A DNA stretch of 64,000 bases from Marinobacter sp. F3R08. Lineage in GTDB: Bacteria > Pseudomonadota > Gammaproteobacteria > Pseudomonadales > Oleiphilaceae. The stretch lies in contig NZ_JAHKPI010000005.1 in NCBI RefSeq assembly GCF_018860425.1, positions 1 to 64,000 on the forward strand, read 5' to 3'. How positions within the stretch are numbered: position 1 is the stretch's first letter; each line of letters starts with the position of its first letter. This document shows, piece by piece, positions 1-10,371 of the stretch. The position numbers were made by a program, and so were the translations under genes. The notes under the pieces were generated by a model. That model saw nothing but the letters and a program-made list of their open reading frames with translations. It had not been told where the DNA came from and did not search any database.

Positions 1-86
1 TAAAACTCATTTTCTTCAGCACTTTCAAACAGTTATCTCTCGATTTCCGAACCGCCTCAGTGGCGTTCCCCTCGAAAGAGATGCGC

Positions 87-140
87 ATTCTACAGGCGTC
101 AGAGAAACTGTCAACGACGTTTTTAAATTAATTGGCAAGT
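87..140 (-). promoter_or_regulatory. Strong rRNA-type promoter with UP element, firing leftward out of the window
   Basis: On the minus strand there is a perfect -35 box TTGACA (109-114), a 16-bp spacer and a -10 box TAGAAT (87-92). A GC-rich discriminator (GCGC) follows the -10. Directly upstream of the -35 (about 118-135) is an A/T tract that fits an UP element. This combination is typical of growth-rate and stringently controlled stable RNA promoters in gammaproteobacteria. The transcript would run left through positions 1-80, which show no start codon with a ribosome site and look like an untranslated leader. I infer an rRNA operon (16S first) just outside the window; a tRNA operon is the alternative. 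Confidence 0.7.
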
Positions 141-440
141 ATCTCGGTTTCCCCCTACTCCCCCGCTCAGATATCGATCAAACCGGTCGCTTTTCAGGCA
201 ATACCGGGACTCTTCTGCGGGAAATCAAGTCGACAGGCAATAGCAGCTAACGAACCTGGTAATGCCAACTTCTATCTGACGCGACGTATACCTGTTGTCG
301 TAAAGAACCTGTCTTGGGAAAAAGATCAGTTCACGGCACTCTAGGAACGCCAGGCAGACCGAGGCCAAACGCGCCATACATGGGCAAGAATCGCGGAGAC
401 TAGGCAAGAAAGATCAGAGGGAACGCTGCAAGAGGAGAGA
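141..440. other. Intergenic stretch with no gene seen
   Basis: About 300 bases lie between the leftward stable-RNA-type promoter and the end of pssA. The short open frames on both strands lack ribosome binding sites and resemble no family I know. There is no tRNA cloverleaf. Nothing else can be supported here. Confidence 0.5.
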
Positions 441-444
441 ATGC

Positions 445-472
445 CCCCGAACCTCGCCAGAGAGGTCCGGGG
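445..472 (-). terminator. Likely terminator after pssA
   Basis: An 11-bp stem with one mismatch (CCCCGAACCTC paired with GAGGTCCGGGG) encloses a 6-base loop about 10 bases beyond the pssA stop codon. On the minus strand it is followed by a pyrimidine-rich tract rather than a pure U run, so it may be a moderate rather than strong terminator. Confidence 0.5.
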
Positions 473-482
473 AACAGGGAAG

Positions 483-1301
483 TCAATCAGCAGTATCAGC
501 CGCTTTTCGCGGCTTACCGCGAAACAGGGCACGTACCGGGCCAGACAAGGCGTACAACAGGAACCCTGTAAAGAGCACGGTAGCCGGATCAAGAGCGACT
601 ACGACAAATACCAGCACAACAAGAAGAATCGCGGCGAAAGGTACGCGGCCACGAAGATCCAGATCTTTAAAGCTGCGGTACAGGATATTGCTGACCATCA
701 GAACACCGGTTCCTCCAACCACGAACATCGTCAACAACGTAAGCCAAGTGGACGGTTCGAAAAGATGAAAGCACCAGACCAGGCCAGCAACACAGGCCGC
801 CGCAGCAGGACTTGGCAAACCAACAAAGAATTTTTTGTCGACCGAACCAATCTGCGTATTGAAACGAGCCAAACGCAAGGCTGCCCCGGCCACGTAGATA
901 AAGGTGATGGCCCAGCCAACTTTATCGAAAGCGTTCAGGGACCAGAAAAAGGCAACAAGCCCCGGAGCAACACCAAAAGCCACCATATCGGCAAGGCTGT
1001 CGTACTCCTCGCCGAACTTGCTCTGGGTGTTGGTCATCCTGGCTACACGACCATCCAGACCATCCAGGATCATCGAGACAAAAATGGCAATTGCAGCGTT
1101 ATCAAAGACGCCGTTTGCAGCAGATACTATGGCATAGAAGCCCGAAAACAGAGACGCTGTTGTGAGGGCGTTTGGAAGGAGGTAGATACCCTTGCGACGA
1201 ACTGGCGCACCCTCAACAAGCTCTTCTTCGACCACTTCCCCGGCCTCCACTTCATACTCCGGGGCTTGATTATCTTCGGCGGATTTTCTTTCTTCAGTCA
1301 T
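483..1301 (-). CDS. pssA: CDP-diacylglycerol--serine O-phosphatidyltransferase
   Basis: PssA makes phosphatidylserine from CDP-diacylglycerol and L-serine at the inner membrane, the committed step toward phosphatidylethanolamine. The CDP-alcohol phosphatidyltransferase signature is complete: DGLDGRVAR, then a DSLAD segment about 16 residues later. It is followed by hydrophobic helices through the rest of the protein. The first 35 residues are acidic and poorly conserved. I chose the ATG at 1301 (272 aa) because GGAG lies about 8 bases upstream; a start 7 codons earlier lacks a ribosome site. This is the multi-membrane-span PssA type, not the phospholipase-D type of E. coli. The gene follows ilvC as in pseudomonads, but a terminator lies between them, so it probably has its own promoter. 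Confidence 0.95.
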   Translation of the reverse strand: MTEERKSAEDNQAPEYEVEAGEVVEEELVEGAPVRRKGIYLLPNALTTASLFSGFYAIVSAANGVFDNAAIAIFVSMILDGLDGRVARMTNTQSKFGEEYDSLADMVAFGVAPGLVAFFWSLNAFDKVGWAITFIYVAGAALRLARFNTQIGSVDKKFFVGLPSPAAAACVAGLVWCFHLFEPSTWLTLLTMFVVGGTGVLMVSNILYRSFKDLDLRGRVPFAAILLVVLVFVVVALDPATVLFTGFLLYALSGPVRALFRGKPRKAADTAD

Positions 1302-1340
1302 TCCCACTACTCCGGAAAGCATTTGGGCGGAGTATATACG

Positions 1341-1369
1341 AAAAACGCGGCCACCCGGGCCGCGTTTTT
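1341..1369 (-). terminator. Intrinsic terminator after ilvC
   Basis: A perfect 12-bp inverted repeat (AAAAACGCGGCC / GGCCGCGTTTTT) with a 5-base loop lies about 20 bases past the ilvC stop. The GC-rich stem followed by a run of T on the minus strand is a textbook rho-independent terminator. It separates the ilv operon from pssA. Confidence 0.85.
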
Positions 1370-1390
1370 CAAAACCAGGCGGAATTCCGC

Positions 1391-2419
<1,029 letters not shown>

Positions 2420-2471
2420 TTATTTGTGATGACCCCGGAGGGCCAAAATGTTCAAACCCTGTTTGAAATTG

Positions 2472-2963
2472 TTAAAGGCTGAGCACCTTCTCGCCCCGGG
2501 CGATACCGGACACACCACTGCGCACCACTTCCAGCACGCCCGAAGTGCCGACGGCCTGAATAAAGCCGTCCAGCTTATCGCTGTCACCCGCCAGCTGCAC
2601 CGTGTAAACCGAACTGGTCACATCAACAATCTGGCCACGAAAGATATCTACCGTACGCTTGATCTCGGCACGCTGAGAGCCGGTGGCTTTCAGCTTCACC
2701 AGCATCAGCTCGCGCTCAATATGGGCACCTTCGGTCAGATCCACCAATTTAACCACTTCAATAAGCTTGTTAAGTTGCTTGGTAATCTGTTCGATCACCT
2801 TATCCGAGCCCGACGTGGTCACAGTCAGACGGGACAGGGACTCATCTTCGGTCGGGGCCACAGTCAGTGTTTCGATATTATAGTTACGCTGGGAGAACAA
2901 ACCGACAACTCTTGACAGTGCTCCCGGTTCGTTCTCAAGCAAAACAGAAATGATTCGACGCAT
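2472..2963 (-). CDS. ilvH: Acetolactate synthase small (regulatory) subunit
   Basis: This regulatory subunit of acetohydroxyacid synthase III confers valine feedback inhibition and activates the large subunit. The start MRRIISVLLENEPGALSRV at 2963 gives 163 aa, the usual IlvH length. An N-terminal ACT domain with the NEPGALSRVVGLFSQRNYN effector-binding segment is followed by the C-terminal ALS_ss_C domain. A reading frame 10 codons longer exists but overlaps the end of ilvI. The ATG lies two bases after the ilvI stop, so the two are translationally coupled. The Shine-Dalgarno (GGAGAGGG) sits inside the end of ilvI. Confidence 0.96.
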   Translation of the reverse strand: MRRIISVLLENEPGALSRVVGLFSQRNYNIETLTVAPTEDESLSRLTVTTSGSDKVIEQITKQLNKLIEVVKLVDLTEGAHIERELMLVKLKATGSQRAEIKRTVDIFRGQIVDVTSSVYTVQLAGDSDKLDGFIQAVGTSGVLEVVRSGVSGIARGEKVLSL

Positions 2964-2965
2964 GA

Positions 2966-4684
2966 TCACACCCTCTCCGTTTTGCTGAGCCACATATCCT
3001 TCATGGCACCACGGGCAACCTGCATCGGATACACGTGTTCAAACCGATCCACATAGATATCCACGAATACCAGGTCATCTTTCATTGCCAGAACTTCTTT
3101 CAGCTTGGTCTCCAGATCTTCCTTCTTTTCAATCCGGACACCACGGTGGCCGTATGACTCCGCCAGCTTGATGAAATCAGGCAGCGACTCCATATAAGAC
3201 TCGGCATGACGGGATTCGTAGTTCATATCCTGCCATTGCTTCACCATGCCCAACGCCTGGTTATTCAGGTTAATAATTTTCACTGGCAGGTTGTATTGTT
3301 TGCAGGTGGACAGCTCCTGAATATTCATCTGGATACTACCTTCACCTGTAATGCACAGAACCTCATCGTCCGGATGGGTCAACTTGACCCCCATGGCTGC
3401 GGGCAATCCGAACCCCATGGTGCCCAGACCACCGGAGTTGATCCAGCGGTTAGGCTTATCGAACTTATAATACTGGGCAGCAAACATCTGGTGCTGGCCA
3501 ACATCGGAAGCTACGAATGCCTCACCATTGGTCAGACGACACAGCATTTCAATCACTTCCTGCGGCTTGATCACATCGGGACTTGTCTCATACCGCATGC
3601 CATGAAATGCCCGCCATTCGTCAATCTGCTTCCACCAGGAAGCAATCGCATCCGAGTCGGGCTTTTCCTTGCTTTCCCTGACCAGCGACAACATTTCCTT
3701 GAGCACCGCGTCTACTGGCCCAACAATCGGCACATCTGCATCTACCGTCTTGGAAATCGAAGCGGGATCAATGTCGATATGGATAATTCGAGCACCCGGA
3801 CAGAACTTCTCGGTCGCATTGGTAACGCGATCGTCGAAGCGGGCCCCTACACAGAGGATCAGATCCGAGTGATGCATGGCCATATTGGCTTCGTAGGTGC
3901 CATGCATACCAAGCCAGCCGAGGTGCTGCTTGTCACTGGCCGGGTAACAGCCAATGCCCATCAGCGTATTGGTGATCGGATACCCCAGCATCCGGACCAG
4001 CTCGGTCAGTAGGTCCGACGCCTTGCCAAGAATTACCCCGCCGCCGGCGTAGATAATCGGTCGCTTGGCCGCCAGCATCATGTCGACCGCTTTCTTGATC
4101 TGACCCGCATGACCGCGGATAGCGGGATTATAGGAACGCAACTTGACCTTCTTCGGGTATAAGTACTCATACCGCTCATTCGGCGTGGTCATATCCTTGG
4201 GAATATCCACAACAACCGGGCCGGGACGGCCAGTGGCGGCGATATAGTACGCCTTGCGGATGATTTCCGGGATCTCCTCGGGATGACGAACGCTGAGGTT
4301 GTGCTTAACGACCGGGCGGGAGACGCCCATCATATCGGTTTCCTGGAAAGCGTCCTCACCTATAAGGGTGGACGCGACCTGCCCGCACAGAACCACCATC
4401 GGAATGGAATCCATAAATGCGGTGGCGATGCCAGTGATGGTGTTAGTGGCTCCAGGACCCGACGTCACCAGAACAGTCCCTGGCTTTCCGGTTGCACGGG
4501 CATAGCCATCAGCCATGTGGACCGCCGCTTGCTCGTGCCTCACCAGAATGTGCTTGACCTTGTCCTGCCTGAACAACGCATCATAAATATGAAGGGCTGC
4601 ACCACCCGGATAGCCATATATGTATTCGATCCCTTCATCTTGAAGAGACCGGATCAGCATATCGGCGCCAGACAATAACTCCAC
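2966..4684 (-). CDS. ilvI: Acetolactate synthase large (catalytic) subunit
   Basis: The thiamine-diphosphate-dependent catalytic subunit of acetohydroxyacid synthase condenses two pyruvates, or pyruvate with 2-oxobutyrate, in the first common step of branched-chain amino acid synthesis. At 572 aa it has the N-terminal pyrimidine-binding domain with the catalytic glutamate in [16 protein letters not shown], a central FAD-binding domain, and the C-terminal diphosphate domain. In the ThDP motif the usual GDG is GEG (GEGSIQMN), a conservative change. The start codon is GTG at 4684, with GAGGG about 9 bases upstream. It leads the ilvI-ilvH-ilvC operon behind a leader of nearly 300 bases. Confidence 0.96.
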   Translation of the reverse strand: MELLSGADMLIRSLQDEGIEYIYGYPGGAALHIYDALFRQDKVKHILVRHEQAAVHMADGYARATGKPGTVLVTSGPGATNTITGIATAFMDSIPMVVLCGQVASTLIGEDAFQETDMMGVSRPVVKHNLSVRHPEEIPEIIRKAYYIAATGRPGPVVVDIPKDMTTPNERYEYLYPKKVKLRSYNPAIRGHAGQIKKAVDMMLAAKRPIIYAGGGVILGKASDLLTELVRMLGYPITNTLMGIGCYPASDKQHLGWLGMHGTYEANMAMHHSDLILCVGARFDDRVTNATEKFCPGARIIHIDIDPASISKTVDADVPIVGPVDAVLKEMLSLVRESKEKPDSDAIASWWKQIDEWRAFHGMRYETSPDVIKPQEVIEMLCRLTNGEAFVASDVGQHQMFAAQYYKFDKPNRWINSGGLGTMGFGLPAAMGVKLTHPDDEVLCITGEGSIQMNIQELSTCKQYNLPVKIINLNNQALGMVKQWQDMNYESRHAESYMESLPDFIKLAESYGHRGVRIEKKEDLETKLKEVLAMKDDLVFVDIYVDRFEHVYPMQVARGAMKDMWLSKTERV

Positions 4685-4977
4685 GATTTTCTACCCTCTT
4701 CTACGAGTGAATGAGCCGGGACTGAGCCCGGTTGCCTGGATTCACGGTATCCCTGCTTCTTGTGAAAGCGGAACCGGCTACTCCTCCACACCGTGTTGAG
4801 AGGTTGTCTCCTGGCCAGCCGCCCTCCTGAGGGTTGCGGAGAACGGCCAATCAACGGGTTGCACGTAAGCAACAACCATCCCGCGACAGAGGCGCGGCAC
4901 GTTCAGTGTGGTAATTAACGGGGGTTACTCGCTCGGGATTGCCTGCCGTATTGACCCCAGTCTTCAGGCAATCGGTA
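4685..4977 (-). promoter_or_regulatory. Structured 5' leader of the ilvI-ilvH-ilvC operon, candidate attenuator
   Basis: The region between the putative ilvI promoter and the GTG start is nearly 300 bases and rich in inverted repeats. There is a perfect 9-bp pair GATTGCCTG/CAGGCAATC (4937-4945 with 4965-4973), CCGCG/CGCGG (4881-4897), a GTTGC/GCAAC hairpin, and close to ilvI a nested hairpin GTGAAT/ATTCAC enclosing CCGGG/CCCGG. A 33-codon frame (4778-4879) begins MVVAYVQPV, with four valines in its first nine residues, but lacks a clear ribosome site. This fits transcription attenuation or translational control by branched-chain amino acids. That mechanism is inference, since no classical U-run terminator is evident. 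Confidence 0.4.
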
Positions 4978-5005
4978 ATTCTGACAGCGCGAAACTCCCT
5001 GTCAA
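4978..5005 (-). promoter_or_regulatory. Putative ilvI operon promoter
   Basis: A perfect -35 TTGACA (5000-5005), a 16-bp spacer and a -10 CAGAAT (4978-4983, 4 of 6 matches) are oriented toward ilvI. The inverted repeat at 4937-4973 begins right after the -10, so it could act either as an operator or as the first RNA hairpin. Confidence 0.5.
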
Positions 5006-5205
5006 TAGCCCTTGCAGGATTCTGTGCCTATACTGGCCCAAGGTCGGTCATGCCCGACACAATTTCGATACAAAGTTTTGAACCAGATGGAAGAAAAACC
5101 TCAACTCAGGTGGCATGATAGGCGATAATGATCGGAGAAAAAACGGGCCCGGTTCATCCAGGTTGTCTACCTGCCCGGGAGCAGTGAACGTATGCGAGTA
5201 GAGCC

Positions 5206-5667
5206 ATGAACAGAAAAATCCTGACGCTGACCTTATTAATGGTCATTGTACCAGGTGCCGCCATGGGCGCATCTGTGTACAAATGGACAGACGAAAACGG
5301 TGTTATTCATTTTGGCGACCGGCAGCCCACAGGCGCAAAGGCCGAACGGGTCAACGTTCGTTCAGGCACATCTGCGGATGCATCCGGCAATCAGCAAAGC
5401 CCTCAGGAACGCCTGCAGAACCAGCAGGAACAGCAGGCAACCGAAGCAGAACAGCGACAGGCAACGGCCGCTGAAGAAGCCCTGAGAAAACAGAGAGACG
5501 CAAACTGCGCGACGGCGCGCTCCAACCTGGATGTGATTAAGCTCAATGCACGTATACGGGTTGAAGAAAATGGAGAGCAGCGCTACCTCTCTGAGGAAGA
5601 GATCGCCGAGAAACGGGCGGAGTTTGAGCGGATAGCTGAAGAGAATTGTGAGCCTGCAGAGCAGTAA
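5206..5667 (+). CDS. Secreted DUF4124 domain protein
   Basis: This is a 153-aa envelope protein of unknown function. An N-terminal signal peptide (about residues 1-21, ending AMGA) is followed by the DUF4124 signature YKWTDENGVIHFGDRQP, a short beta-rich motif found in many gammaproteobacterial periplasmic proteins. From about residue 60 to 110 the sequence is rich in Gln, Glu and Ala and should form a coiled coil. The C-terminal part has two cysteines (NCATAR and ENCEP) that could form a disulfide. The coiled coil plus C-terminal YLSEEEIAEKRAEFERIAEENC pattern recurs in DUF4124 proteins of pseudomonads. It stands alone, diverging from ilvI and converging on clpB. A transcript could start near the TATACT at about 5029, but no good -35 is visible. 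Confidence 0.85.
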   Translation: MNRKILTLTLLMVIVPGAAMGASVYKWTDENGVIHFGDRQPTGAKAERVNVRSGTSADASGNQQSPQERLQNQQEQQATEAEQRQATAAEEALRKQRDANCATARSNLDVIKLNARIRVEENGEQRYLSEEEIAEKRAEFERIAEENCEPAEQ

Positions 5668-5678
5668 CGTCGGGATAA

Positions 5679-5706
5679 GGGTCAGATGAAAACCTTCATC
5701 TGACCC
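5679..5706. repeat. Palindromic repeat GGGTCAGATGAA/TTCATCTGACCC, copy 1
   Basis: Perfect 12-bp arms enclose a 4-base loop (AACC) between the convergent DUF4124 gene and clpB. The same arms with a different loop recur at 35992-36019, and a diverged form occurs at 11215-11247. All three copies lie between convergent genes, where they could act as two-way terminators. The arm sequence resembles REP-like elements associated with RAYT (Y1) transposases, from memory. Confidence 0.8.
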
Positions 5707-5717
5707 TGAATTTCGAC

Positions 5718-8294
5718 TCAAGCCTTGGTAAAGTCGAGCTGGTGATCCTTCACCTCCCCCCTGATCACATCACCTGGCACGAATTCTCCTTTGAGTAACC
5801 TCTGAGCCAGCGGATTCTCGATCATACGCTGGATAGCCCGCTTCAACGGCCGCGCTCCGTAGACCGGGTCGTACCCCACTTCGGCCAGCAATTCCATCGC
5901 AGCAGCATCCAACTCAAGCGTCATATCCTGCTCTTTCAAACGCTTGCTCAAAGACTCGATCTGAATCCGGGCAATGCCCTGGATCTGATTCTCCGCCAGG
6001 GGATGGAAGACCACCACCTCATCCACCCGATTGATGAACTCAGGCCGGAAGTGACTGCCTACCACCTCCATGACTGCATTTTTCATGGATTCGTAATTTC
6101 CCTCGCCGGCCTTCTGCTGGATGATGTCCGAGCCAAGGTTTGAGGTCATGACAATTACAGTGTTGCGGAAGTCCACGGTTCGACCCTGCCCATCCGTCAA
6201 GCGACCATCCTCAAGCACCTGCAGCAGAATGTTGAACACATCCGGATGCGCTTTTTCCACCTCATCCAGCAGCAATACTGAATAAGGCCTACGGCGAACA
6301 GCTTCGGTGAGGTAGCCGCCTTCCTCGTAGCCCACATACCCTGGAGGCGCACCAATCAGCCGAGCAACGGAATGCTTCTCCATAAACTCAGACATATCGA
6401 TGCGAACCATAGCCTCCTCGGTATCGAACAAGAACGAGGCCAGAGACTTGCACAACTCGGTTTTACCTACACCAGTCGGCCCAAGGAACAGGAACGAACC
6501 GTTGGGGCGATTCGGATCAGACAGACCAGCCCGGGAGCGACGTACCGCGTTAGATACCGCTTCAACAGCTTCATCCTGACCAATAACCCGGTCGTGCAGT
6601 GCTTCTTCCATGCGCATCAGCTTATCGCGCTCACCCTCAAGCATCTTGGAGACTGGAATTCCGGTCCACTTGGAAACGATCTCGGCGATCTCCTCGTCTG
6701 TCACCCGGTTCCTGAGCAACTTCATTTCCATCATCTCGGCCTGACTGGCCATATCCAGCTGGCGCTCTAACTCGGGAATCTGGCCATACTGGAGTTCCGA
6801 CATCTTGCCGAGATCACCTGCACGACGCGCGTTCTCGAGGTCAATCCGTGCCTGCTCCAGCCGGCTCTTGATCTTCTGAGAACCGTGAAGAGCCGCTTTT
6901 TCGGTATTCCAGACTTCCTCCAGGTCGGCGTATTCACGCTCAACACCGGTAATCACAGCGGACAATTCGGTCAGACGCTTTTTCGAAGCAGCATCGGTCT
7001 CTTTCTTGAGGGCCTCCCGCTCGATCTTCAGCTGTATCAGGCGACGCTCAAGGCGATCCAGTGCCTCCGGCTTGGAGTCCATCTCCATTCGAATCTGGGA
7101 AGCAGCCTCGTCCACCAGGTCAATGGCCTTATCCGGCAGCTGTCGGTCGGCAATATACCGGTGAGACAGTTTCGCGGCAGCAATGATGGCACCATCGGTC
7201 ACTTCCACCCCGTGGTGGACCTCATAGCGCTCTTTCAGGCCTCGCAGGATAGCGATGGTATCTTCCTCGCTGGGCTCGCTGACCAGCACCTTCTGGAAGC
7301 GGCGCTCAAGAGCGGCATCTTTCTCAATGTTTTCACGATATTCATCAAGGGTGGTCGCACCCACACAGTGCAGTTCACCGCGAGCCAGGGCCGGCTTGAG
7401 CATATTACCGGCATCCATGGAACCTTCAGCCTTGCCGGCACCGACCATGGTGTGGATTTCGTCAATGAACAGGATGATCTGACCTTCCTGCTTTGAAAGT
7501 TCGTTCAGAACGGCTTTCAGACGCTCTTCGAACTCACCGCGGAATTTCGCGCCGGCAATCAGGGCACCCATATCGAGCGACAGGACTTTCTTGTCCTTGA
7601 GACCATCGGGCACCTCGCCGTTGACAATGCGCTGGGCAAGCCCCTCAACGATCGCCGTTTTACCCACGCCGGGTTCACCAATAAGCACCGGATTGTTTTT
7701 CCGACGCCGTTGCAGCACCTGGATCGTGCGTCGGATTTCGTCGTCGCGACCAATCACCGGATCCAGCTTTCCCGCCTCTGCCCGCTCGGTAAGATCGATG
7801 GTGTACTTTGACAGAGCCTGCCGGTTTTCTTCGGCGCCGGCGTCGTTGACGGCTTCGCCACCGCGGACCTCATCAATTGCCTTTTCCACGGCTCCTTTAT
7901 CAACACCCTGCTCCCGCAGTACCCGGCCAAGAGTGCCGCGATCTTCTAGGGCGGCCAACAACATCAGCTCACTGGAGATGTACTGGTCTTTGCGCTTCTG
8001 GGCCAACTTGTCGGAAATGTTGAACAGACGCCCCATGTCATTGGACATGGAAACGTCACCGGCCGATCCCTGGACCTCCGGCAGGTTCTCGATTTCCCGA
8101 GCAATCGCCTGGCGAATACGTCCCGGCTCTGCACCGGCCTGCTTGAGCAGCGGCTTGATAGCGCTGCCCTCCTGATCCAGCAGTGCCTGCATCAGGTGCA
8201 CCGGCTCGATGAAATTGTGATCTTTCCCGACCGCGATGGATTGCGCATCCGCGAGTGCGGTCTGCAGCTTGCTGGTCAGCTTGTCGATTCTCAT
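5718..8294 (-). CDS. clpB: ATP-dependent chaperone ClpB (Hsp100 disaggregase)
   Basis: ClpB is the hexameric AAA+ disaggregase that rescues aggregated protein together with DnaK, DnaJ and GrpE after heat stress. The start [11 protein letters not shown] at 8294 gives 858 aa, the usual length. It contains an N-terminal Clp_N domain (about 1-145), AAA+ module 1 with Walker [10 protein letters not shown], the coiled-coil middle domain (about 410-525) that distinguishes ClpB from ClpA/C, and AAA+ module 2 with GPTGVGKTE and the pore loop GYVGYEEGG. An upstream in-frame extension of 23 codons begins at about the predicted transcription start, so I reject it. A sigma-32-type promoter precedes the gene. 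Confidence 0.98.
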   Translation of the reverse strand: MRIDKLTSKLQTALADAQSIAVGKDHNFIEPVHLMQALLDQEGSAIKPLLKQAGAEPGRIRQAIAREIENLPEVQGSAGDVSMSNDMGRLFNISDKLAQKRKDQYISSELMLLAALEDRGTLGRVLREQGVDKGAVEKAIDEVRGGEAVNDAGAEENRQALSKYTIDLTERAEAGKLDPVIGRDDEIRRTIQVLQRRRKNNPVLIGEPGVGKTAIVEGLAQRIVNGEVPDGLKDKKVLSLDMGALIAGAKFRGEFEERLKAVLNELSKQEGQIILFIDEIHTMVGAGKAEGSMDAGNMLKPALARGELHCVGATTLDEYRENIEKDAALERRFQKVLVSEPSEEDTIAILRGLKERYEVHHGVEVTDGAIIAAAKLSHRYIADRQLPDKAIDLVDEAASQIRMEMDSKPEALDRLERRLIQLKIEREALKKETDAASKKRLTELSAVITGVEREYADLEEVWNTEKAALHGSQKIKSRLEQARIDLENARRAGDLGKMSELQYGQIPELERQLDMASQAEMMEMKLLRNRVTDEEIAEIVSKWTGIPVSKMLEGERDKLMRMEEALHDRVIGQDEAVEAVSNAVRRSRAGLSDPNRPNGSFLFLGPTGVGKTELCKSLASFLFDTEEAMVRIDMSEFMEKHSVARLIGAPPGYVGYEEGGYLTEAVRRRPYSVLLLDEVEKAHPDVFNILLQVLEDGRLTDGQGRTVDFRNTVIVMTSNLGSDIIQQKAGEGNYESMKNAVMEVVGSHFRPEFINRVDEVVVFHPLAENQIQGIARIQIESLSKRLKEQDMTLELDAAAMELLAEVGYDPVYGARPLKRAIQRMIENPLAQRLLKGEFVPGDVIRGEVKDHQLDFTKA

Positions 8295-8366
8295 GTGCTC
8301 ATTCCCCAAATGTCTGCGAATACCGTGGTGCCGCTTGCGGCGGATATTCGATTGCTTTGACATTTA

Positions 8367-8394
8367 ATGTAGGGGCAAGCGGAGGGACTTCAAG
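8367..8394 (-). promoter_or_regulatory. Heat-shock (sigma-32, RpoH) promoter of clpB
   Basis: On the minus strand the boxes read CTTGAA (8389-8394), a 13-bp spacer, then CCCCTACAT (8367-8375). This closely matches the RpoH consensus (CTTGAA, 13-15 bp, CCCCATNT). Transcription would start near 8360, giving a clpB leader of about 65 bases that contains a small GC hairpin. Confidence 0.8.
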
Positions 8395-8514
8395 CGTGGC
8401 ATCCGAGTATTCGTCAGAAAATTGACGGTCGTCATGTTTGGATTTTGTGCAATCCCGGGACGCACTTCAGCAGTAACGCGGCGAGATGAGGTCTTCAGCT
8501 GGGCGCTGAGCCTG

Positions 8515-9270
8515 TTATATCAACCAGATCAAGGTTGCCATGCGACCGGTCTGCCCATCTCTGCGGTAAGAAAAGAAGCGATCCGCATCGTTAACAGTAC
8601 ACATCCCTCCGCCAGTGACATCTGTAACACCGAGGTGATTGAGCCGCAATGTGGCAAGAGCGCAGAGATCTGCCATGAAATGCCCGGGGCGGGCGCCTTC
8701 AGTTTTGAAGGCAACAGCAAGATCCGGGTCGCTCTCTATGAACCCATCACGAACCTCCGGGCCGACCTCAAAGCTATCTGGGCCGATAGCCGGTCCAAGC
8801 CAGACTCGCAGAGCCTCAGGCGCGACCTCCATAGCGCTCACCAATTTCTCAATGACTCCGCCACACAGACTTCGCCAACCGCAGTGGGCGGCGCCAACCA
8901 CCGTACCTTCGATATTCGCAAAAATAATGGGCAAACAATCGGCGGTGAGGACGGCGCATGCTATGCCCGGGTGGCGGGTATAGCTGGCATCAGCCTTTCT
9001 GATCTGCCCGATGTTTTCAGGGGTAAGCTCTACAACATCGGTGCCGTGGACCTGATCAAGCCAGCCAATCCGATCGATATCCAGTTGTATGTGCTCTGCG
9101 AGCCTTCTCCGGTTTTCCTGTACTTTGGCGGGAGAATCTCCGACATGCGCTCCCAAATTGAGGGTGGCCCAGGGCGGCCTGCTCATACCTCCCTCCCGGG
9201 TGGTGCTTATGGCCCGCACGCTACCCGACACAGGCCAGTCCGGCTTGATGGCGCTCTCATCAGTAATCAC
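8515..9270 (-). CDS. pgeF: PgeF/YfiH-type purine nucleoside phosphorylase (former 'laccase-domain' protein)
   Basis: This 251-aa protein belongs to the DUF152/YfiH (Cu-oxidase_4) family. Members have been shown to act on purine nucleosides and, in E. coli, to edit mis-incorporated L-serine in peptidoglycan precursors. The conserved metal-site pattern is visible: WLDQVHGTDVV (His), a cysteine in ADCLPI, and HCGWRSL with a further His. The start appears to be GTG at 9270, overlapping the rluD stop by 11 bp, which suggests coupling. The rluD-pgeF order is conserved in pseudomonads and enterics. The chemical role in this organism is inferred from the family. Confidence 0.9.
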   Translation of the reverse strand: MITDESAIKPDWPVSGSVRAISTTREGGMSRPPWATLNLGAHVGDSPAKVQENRRRLAEHIQLDIDRIGWLDQVHGTDVVELTPENIGQIRKADASYTRHPGIACAVLTADCLPIIFANIEGTVVGAAHCGWRSLCGGVIEKLVSAMEVAPEALRVWLGPAIGPDSFEVGPEVRDGFIESDPDLAVAFKTEGARPGHFMADLCALATLRLNHLGVTDVTGGGMCTVNDADRFFSYRRDGQTGRMATLIWLI

Positions 9271-10237
9271 GGCTATCCAACTCCCGGGCGTGTTTGCGCA
9301 AGTCTTCGATCAGCGCAACCATATCCTCGGGCAAAGGAACCTCCCAGGTCAGGATTTCACCGGTTTCCGGATGTTCCAGGGTCAACTGCCGGGCGTGAAG
9401 AGCCTGACGATTGAACGCCGAGAGAGCCTCCCGGAGCTCTTCGGTGGTTCCCTTGGGCAACCTGAGTCGACCACCGTATAACGGATCGCCCACCAGCGGG
9501 TGTTTCACATAGGCCATATGCACCCGGATCTGATGCGTTCGCCCGCTCTCCAGCTTGCAACGAACGTGCGTGTGCGCCGAAAAACGCTCCACCAAACGAT
9601 AGTGTGTGACCGCCGGTTTACCAGAGGCAACCACTGCCATTTTCTTGCGCTCCCGCGGATGACGGCCAATCGGCGCATCAACCGTAGCACCGCCGGTAAG
9701 GGTACCGACCACGACGGCCTCATACTCGCGCCCCATGGTTCGGGTTTGCAGTTGATCGACCAGTGACGTATGCGCAATGAGACTGCGAGCAACAACCATG
9801 ATCCCAGACGTATCTTTGTCGAGGCGGTGTACAATACCTGCCCTGGGTAAATTCTCGACTTCAGGCGCGTAATTCAACAGCGCATTGACGAGCGTTCCAT
9901 CGGCATGTCCGGCAGCCGGATGTACCACCAGGCCCGCAGGTTTATTGATTACCAGCAAGTGCTCGTCCTGGTACACAATATCCAGAGAGATTTCCTCCGC
10001 CTGCCAGCTCACCTGAGCCTCTGGCTCGGCATCGAGCATCAGCCGGTCATCCAGCATCACTTTGTCCCGAGGCTTTCGCGCCTCACCATTCACCGTCAAC
10101 GCGCCGCTTTTAATCCAGGACTGCAGTCGGGATCGGGAATGTTCAGGCATCAGTTCTGCTGCGGCCTGGTCAAGCCGTCGATCACTCAATTCCGGCGGCA
10201 CAACAAAATTGGCAACGATTCGTTTTTCAGATGACAT
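9260..10237 (-). CDS. rluD: 23S rRNA pseudouridine(1911/1915/1917) synthase
   Basis: RluD isomerises three uridines in helix 69 of 23S rRNA, at the subunit interface of the ribosome. At 325 aa it carries an N-terminal S4 RNA-binding domain (about residues 18-80) and a pseudouridine synthase domain with the catalytic aspartate in HRLDKDTSG. GRTHQIRVH lies in the C-terminal half. It diverges from bamD and is followed directly by pgeF. A homologous order (bamD | rluD-yfiH-clpB) is found in Pseudomonas and E. coli. Confidence 0.96.
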   Translation of the reverse strand: MSSEKRIVANFVVPPELSDRRLDQAAAELMPEHSRSRLQSWIKSGALTVNGEARKPRDKVMLDDRLMLDAEPEAQVSWQAEEISLDIVYQDEHLLVINKPAGLVVHPAAGHADGTLVNALLNYAPEVENLPRAGIVHRLDKDTSGIMVVARSLIAHTSLVDQLQTRTMGREYEAVVVGTLTGGATVDAPIGRHPRERKKMAVVASGKPAVTHYRLVERFSAHTHVRCKLESGRTHQIRVHMAYVKHPLVGDPLYGGRLRLPKGTTEELREALSAFNRQALHARQLTLEHPETGEILTWEVPLPEDMVALIEDLRKHARELDSRDY

Positions 10238-10302
10238 TAAGCCCCCAGGGCCTGTGTGTGTTACGTTTCGGTCAGATTACTTGAAACAACGGGGCGTTCC
10301 TC

Positions 10303-10331
10303 TGCACATGGAGAGCGTTCCCCGCTACAAT
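10303..10331 (+). promoter_or_regulatory. Putative bamD promoter
   Basis: A -35 TGCACA (10303-10308), a 17-bp spacer and a -10 TACAAT (10326-10331) lie about 40 bases upstream of the bamD ATG. The -10 matches 5 of 6 and the -35 matches 4 of 6. Confidence 0.5.
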
Positions 10332-10371
10332 GACTGCCCTTGAATTAATCGACATTATACGGGATTCCGGA

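Noticed and set aside
4654-4875. 73-codon frame upstream of and overlapping ilvI, starting with TTG and Leu codons
   Set aside because: It overlaps the ilvI start out of frame, has no ribosome site and a basic low-information sequence. The structured leader explains the region better.
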